From: Candidatus Nealsoniibacteriota bacterium
GTDB lineage: Bacteria > Patescibacteriota > Minisyncoccia > Minisyncoccales > MHMH01
Length of the DNA stretch: 14,007 nt
Direction: 5' to 3'
Assembly (NCBI GenBank): GCA_016186525.1
Contig: JACPLM010000007.1
Span: forward strand, 1-14,007
Shown here one piece after another: positions 12,325 to 14,007 of this stretch (its first letter is position 1; every line of letters starts with the position of its first letter). Under the pieces are notes generated by a model that saw only the letters and a list, made by a program, of their open reading frames with translations, did no database searches and had not been told where the DNA came from. Position numbers and translations under genes: made by a program.

Positions 12325-12797
12325 TGTTTTTTAACACCCGGTGTTTCTTCGTCAACACCGGGTGTTGACGCGGCTTCCGGATTAATTTCCTTATATACCG
12401 TGCCTAAAACTCCATTAATGAATTTGCCCGAGCTTTCTCCTCCAAAGGTTTTGGCTAATTCAATTGATTCATTAATAGCAACCTTGGGCGGGACTTCTTC
12501 TTTTTTGGCGTAAAGAAGCTCGTAAAGCCCGATCCTTAAAACATTCCTGTCAACGATTGTGATTTGCTCTAAAGGCCATTCGGGAGCCGCTTTTTCAATA
12601 ATCTTATCAATCAAGGATAGATGCGCCTTAATGCCGTTGATCAGCTGCCAAACGAAACTTGTATCCTCCAGGCCCGGGCCGTATTCTTTAATGTTTCTTT
12701 CTACGATTTTATCCAAAAAATCGGGCTTCTTCCCGTTGAAGTCCCATTCGTACAAAGACTGCATAACGATTGACCTTGATAAGTGCCTTGAGGCCAT
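12321..12797 (-). CDS. nusB: Transcription antitermination factor NusB
   Basis: A 158-residue RNA-binding factor that, with NusE (S10), binds boxA in rRNA leaders and supports antitermination. Family features are the N-terminal R...R...MQSLYEWDF, the central IVDRNVLRIGLYELLY (81-96) and the C-terminal VPPKVAINESIELAKTFGG (102-120) followed by SSGKFINGVLG. The family core ends near residue 138. The last 16 residues (ASTPGVDEETPGVKKQ) come from the palindromic element at 12329-12366, right before the stop. The ATG at 12797 is 3 nt after the rpmF stop. The order with rnc next is a sensible rRNA-maturation pairing. Confidence 0.95.
   Translation of the reverse strand: MASRHLSRSIVMQSLYEWDFNGKKPDFLDKIVERNIKEYGPGLEDTSFVWQLINGIKAHLSLIDKIIEKAAPEWPLEQITIVDRNVLRIGLYELLYAKKEEVPPKVAINESIELAKTFGGESSGKFINGVLGTVYKEINPEAASTPGVDEETPGVKKQ
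12329..12366 (-). repeat. TPGV palindromic element, copy in nusB
   Basis: Two 13-nt palindromes, AACACCCGGTGTT (12333-12345) and AACACCGGGTGTT (12354-12366), are separated by 8 nt (TCTTCGTC). The second extends to a perfect 19-bp palindrome, GTCAACACC-G-GGTGTTGAC (12351-12369). The reverse complement of 12329-12366 matches 13546-13583 in rnhB at 37 of 38 positions. In the nusB frame it encodes TPGVDEETPGVK. The element ends 8 nt from the end of the nusB stop codon. Confidence 0.85.
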
Positions 12798-12800
12798 AGA

Positions 12801-13055
12801 TTATTCCTTTTTGCCAGCTTCCTCTTTGGCATTCAATTCTTTCTCTTTCTGCTTTTTCTCTTTCTTTGTCAGCTTTTTCATCACATCAATAACTTCCTTG
12901 CCTTTATAGTATCCGCAATTTTTACAAACGGTATGGGGCAAAATAGGTTTTGCGCATTTTACGCATTTGCCCAAAATCGCCTCCTTTAAATAGAGATGCA
13001 TTCTCCTGTTTGCTTGGCGTGATTTTGTTTTACGCTGTTTAGGTACTCCACCCAT
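12801..13055 (-). CDS. rpmF: Ribosomal protein bL32
   Basis: An 84-residue large-subunit ribosomal protein. The N-terminus GVPKQRKTKSRQANRR is typical of L32, and a zinc ribbon is formed by C31-x-x-C34 and C44-x-x-C47, followed by the hallmark CGYYKGKEVIDV. About 25 residues beyond the usual end are Lys/Glu-rich (KKLTKKEKKQKEKE and on). The presence of all four cysteines marks the zinc-binding form. The ATG at 13055 starts 4 nt after the rnhB stop; no clear Shine-Dalgarno is present. Confidence 0.96.
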   Translation of the reverse strand: MGGVPKQRKTKSRQANRRMHLYLKEAILGKCVKCAKPILPHTVCKNCGYYKGKEVIDVMKKLTKKEKKQKEKELNAKEEAGKKE

Positions 13056-13059
13056 AATA

Positions 13060-13731
13060 TTATTTTATTAGTATATAACTTTTCCTGTGGATTTGGCAAG
13101 GGCCGCACCTTTCTATCATCTGGTAATGGTATTCTGTAGGATAACCCTTATGCTTGTCAAATCCGTATTGAGGATATTTTTTATGATACCGCATCATTAT
13201 TCTATCCCTCGTTACTTTAGCAATAATTGAAGCTGCCGCGCAGGAAAAAACTTTTTCGTCGCCTTTAACAATTAGTTTTAAGTTGTAAGATTTAAGTTCT
13301 AAGTTGGAAACATTATTGCCGTCAATTATTAAATAGTCGGGTTTTAATTTTAAATTATTCATTGCTTTGACCATTGCCAACTCCGCCGCATTTTTAATGT
13401 TGATTTTATCAATTACTTTTTCGGAAACTATGCCTATCCCCCATTTTATAGCCGGGTGTTTTGTCAAAACTTTATAAAAATATTCTCTCTGTTTAGCCGA
13501 AAGTTTTTTGGAATCACGGATATTAAGGAAATCCGATTTCCCAAAAACACCCGGTGTTGGCGAAGAAACACCGGGTGTTAAAACGAGGAAATCGGATTTC
13601 CTAACTATTGCCACGGCCCCCGCTACCACCGGCCCGGCTAAAGGCCCCCTCCCCGCCTCATCCAAACAAACCACATATTTGTATCCCCTTTTCCATAATT
13701 TCTTTTCCTCTTGAAGTGTTGGTTGGCGCAT
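13060..13731 (-). CDS. rnhB: Ribonuclease HII with a repeat-derived internal insertion
   Basis: A 223-residue enzyme that cuts the RNA strand of RNA-DNA hybrids and removes misincorporated ribonucleotides. Active-site motifs are intact: D24-E25-AGRGPLAGPVVAGAV, DSKKLS (73-78), LIIDGN with D137, and KGDEKVFSCAAASIIAKVTRDR with D176; YGFDKHKGYPTEYH follows. Residues 45-69 (KSDFL-VLTPGVSSPTPGVFG-KSDFL) are an insertion between the first beta strand and DSKKLS, made of two kinds of palindromic DNA repeat (13526-13602). The segment SNLELKSYNLKL (142-153) is encoded by a 7-bp tandem repeat. Both insertions keep the frame and lie in loops away from the catalytic residues, so activity is probably kept. 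The ATG is at 13731, divergent from dnaE across 24 bp. It is the first gene of the operon to tRNA-Ala. Confidence 0.96.
   Translation of the reverse strand: MRQPTLQEEKKLWKRGYKYVVCLDEAGRGPLAGPVVAGAVAIVRKSDFLVLTPGVSSPTPGVFGKSDFLNIRDSKKLSAKQREYFYKVLTKHPAIKWGIGIVSEKVIDKINIKNAAELAMVKAMNNLKLKPDYLIIDGNNVSNLELKSYNLKLIVKGDEKVFSCAAASIIAKVTRDRIMMRYHKKYPQYGFDKHKGYPTEYHYQMIERCGPCQIHRKSYILIK
13274..13308. repeat. Five 7-bp tandem repeats inside rnhB
   Basis: Five consecutive plus-strand units AGTTTTA, AGTTGTA, AGATTTA, AGTTCTA and AGTTGGA start at 13274, 13281, 13288, 13295 and 13302. The unit length is not a multiple of three, but the five-unit array (35 bp) is read through in frame as part of the loop before KGDEKVFSC. 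Confidence 0.6.
13526..13602. repeat. Composite nested palindromic insertion in rnhB (KSDF - TPGV - KSDF)
   Basis: The core, 13546-13583, is the TPGV element: palindromes at 13546-13558 and 13567-13579 with an 8-nt spacer (GGCGAAGA). It is flanked by a different palindrome, AGGAAATC-S-GATTTCC, at 13526-13541 and 13586-13602. The two flanking copies are inverted relative to each other. Read in the rnhB frame, both flanks encode KSDFL and the core encodes LTPGVSSPTPGVFG. Confidence 0.82.
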
Positions 13732-13739
13732 ATTATACT
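13711..13739 (+). promoter_or_regulatory. dnaE promoter
   Basis: TTGAAG (13711-13716, 4 of 6), a 17-nt spacer and TATACT (13734-13739, 5 of 6). The predicted start is near 13746, only about 10 nt before the dnaE ATG, too short for a normal Shine-Dalgarno. The -35 lies inside the rnhB coding region. Confidence 0.6.
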
Positions 13740-13745
13740 ATTCTA
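13740..13745 (-). promoter_or_regulatory. Possible -10 box for the rnhB operon
   Basis: The minus strand reads TAGAAT (13745-13740), with GTGTGA (3 of 6) at the -35 distance. It ends 8 nt before the rnhB ATG, so the mRNA would be nearly leaderless. It abuts the -10 of the divergent dnaE promoter, so the two polymerases would compete. Confidence 0.4.
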
Positions 13746-13755
13746 ATACACTTGC

Positions 13756-14007
13756 ATGAAATTCACACACTTGCACGTCCATTCTCATTATTCATTGCTC
13801 GACGGTCTTCCAAAGATCGACGAGCTTTTAAATTACGTTAAAGAATCGGGCATGGATTCTGTGGCTCTGACCGACCACGGAGTTTTGTACGGCGCCGTGG
13901 AATTCTATAAAAAAGCAAAAGAAAAGGGAATAAAGCCGATAATCGGCTCCGAACTTTATTTGGCCTTTGAGGGAATGCGCCAGGAAAGGCCCGGCATTGA
14001 CGACAAA
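13756..14007 (+). CDS. dnaE: DNA polymerase III alpha subunit, N-terminal fragment (PHP domain)
   Basis: The first 84 residues of the replicative polymerase, cut by the right edge of the window. The sequence MKFTHLHVHSHYSLLDG is the classic start of DnaE: the PHP domain with H-x-H metal ligands (H5, H7 and H9 region), then MDSVALTDHGVLYGAVEFY (33-51, with T39-D-H-G) and KPIIGSELYLA (60-70, usually IGCExY). The PHP domain of alpha subunits serves proofreading or structural roles depending on lineage; the metal-binding residues seen so far are intact. It is the only plus-strand gene of the window and diverges from rnhB across 24 bp. The ATG at 13756 follows the predicted transcription start by about 10 nt. 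Confidence 0.95.
   Translation, partial: MKFTHLHVHSHYSLLDGLPKIDELLNYVKESGMDSVALTDHGVLYGAVEFYKKAKEKGIKPIIGSELYLAFEGMRQERPGIDDK

Noticed and set aside
13081..13090. TGTGGATTT near the rnhB end as another DnaA box
   Set aside because: It departs from TTATNCACA at the conserved TTAT end and lies inside coding sequence.
12333..13579. CRISPR array
   Set aside because: The repeats are pairs inside genes with an 8-nt spacer, not a regular array with unique 30-40 nt spacers, and no cas genes are present.
6096..13602. Insertion sequence or transposon
   Set aside because: No transposase gene, long terminal inverted repeats or target duplications were seen; the elements are tens of bases long.

Overview
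The window looks like a piece of a Patescibacteria (CPR, probably Parcubacteria-type) chromosome. The pointers are a compact, mostly one-strand layout, tRNA genes without encoded CCA, a short Mur-ligase relative without the usual N-terminal domain, a membrane-anchored Clp-like ATPase next to a small membrane protein, a LamG pseudopilin, and many near-leaderless starts. This lineage call rests on gene content and family resemblance, not on a search.

Layout (all minus strand except the last gene). (1) 1-341: the N-terminus of an M16 zinc peptidase, running off the left edge, with its own promoter overlapping the terminator of the unit upstream. (2) 352-4786: a division/wall cluster in the order mraZ - rsmH - ftsL-like - ftsI - MurF-like - tRNA-Glu(CUC). 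It is driven by a promoter at 4851-4879 set among four GTGG(G) MraZ-type boxes and flanked by DnaA-box-like nonamers. (3) 4896-10055: a candidate four-gene envelope operon of a small membrane protein, a LamG pseudopilin, a membrane-anchored double-AAA+ Clp-like protein and an anchored DUF4015-type glycoside hydrolase. It is bounded by an extended -10 promoter and a hairpin-plus-U-tract terminator. (4) 10088-11096: tRNA-Val(CAC), then a conserved-TM-helix (MscS-associated) membrane protein with a roughly 117-nt leader that holds a possible 18-codon ORF. (5) 11158-13731: an RNA-metabolism and ribosome operon, rnhB - rpmF - nusB - rnc - rpsP - tRNA-Ala(UGC). (6) 13756-14007: the start of dnaE on the plus strand, divergent from rnhB.

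The most unusual signal is a family of short palindromes written in frame into coding sequences. A 38-bp element, made of two copies of AACACC-S-GGTGTT (S = C or G) separated by 8 nt, occurs in rnhB and in the 3' end of nusB in opposite orientations with one difference between the copies. A decayed copy lies in the linker of the glycoside hydrolase. Because each palindrome is frame-symmetric, it encodes Thr-Pro-Gly-Val in either orientation. In rnhB the element is bracketed by a second palindrome that encodes Lys-Ser-Asp-Phe in both orientations, and rpsP carries a different 30-bp palindrome in its tail. All sit in variable loops, linkers or tails, which recalls the gene-embedded palindromic elements of Rickettsia.

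Other points of interest are the Clp-like ATPase, which lacks both usual pore-loop motifs and has a broken first ATPase module; a MurF relative with a destroyed P-loop; and an rpsP stop codon whose last base is the first base of tRNA-Ala. No stretch longer than about 220 bases lacks an annotated gene.
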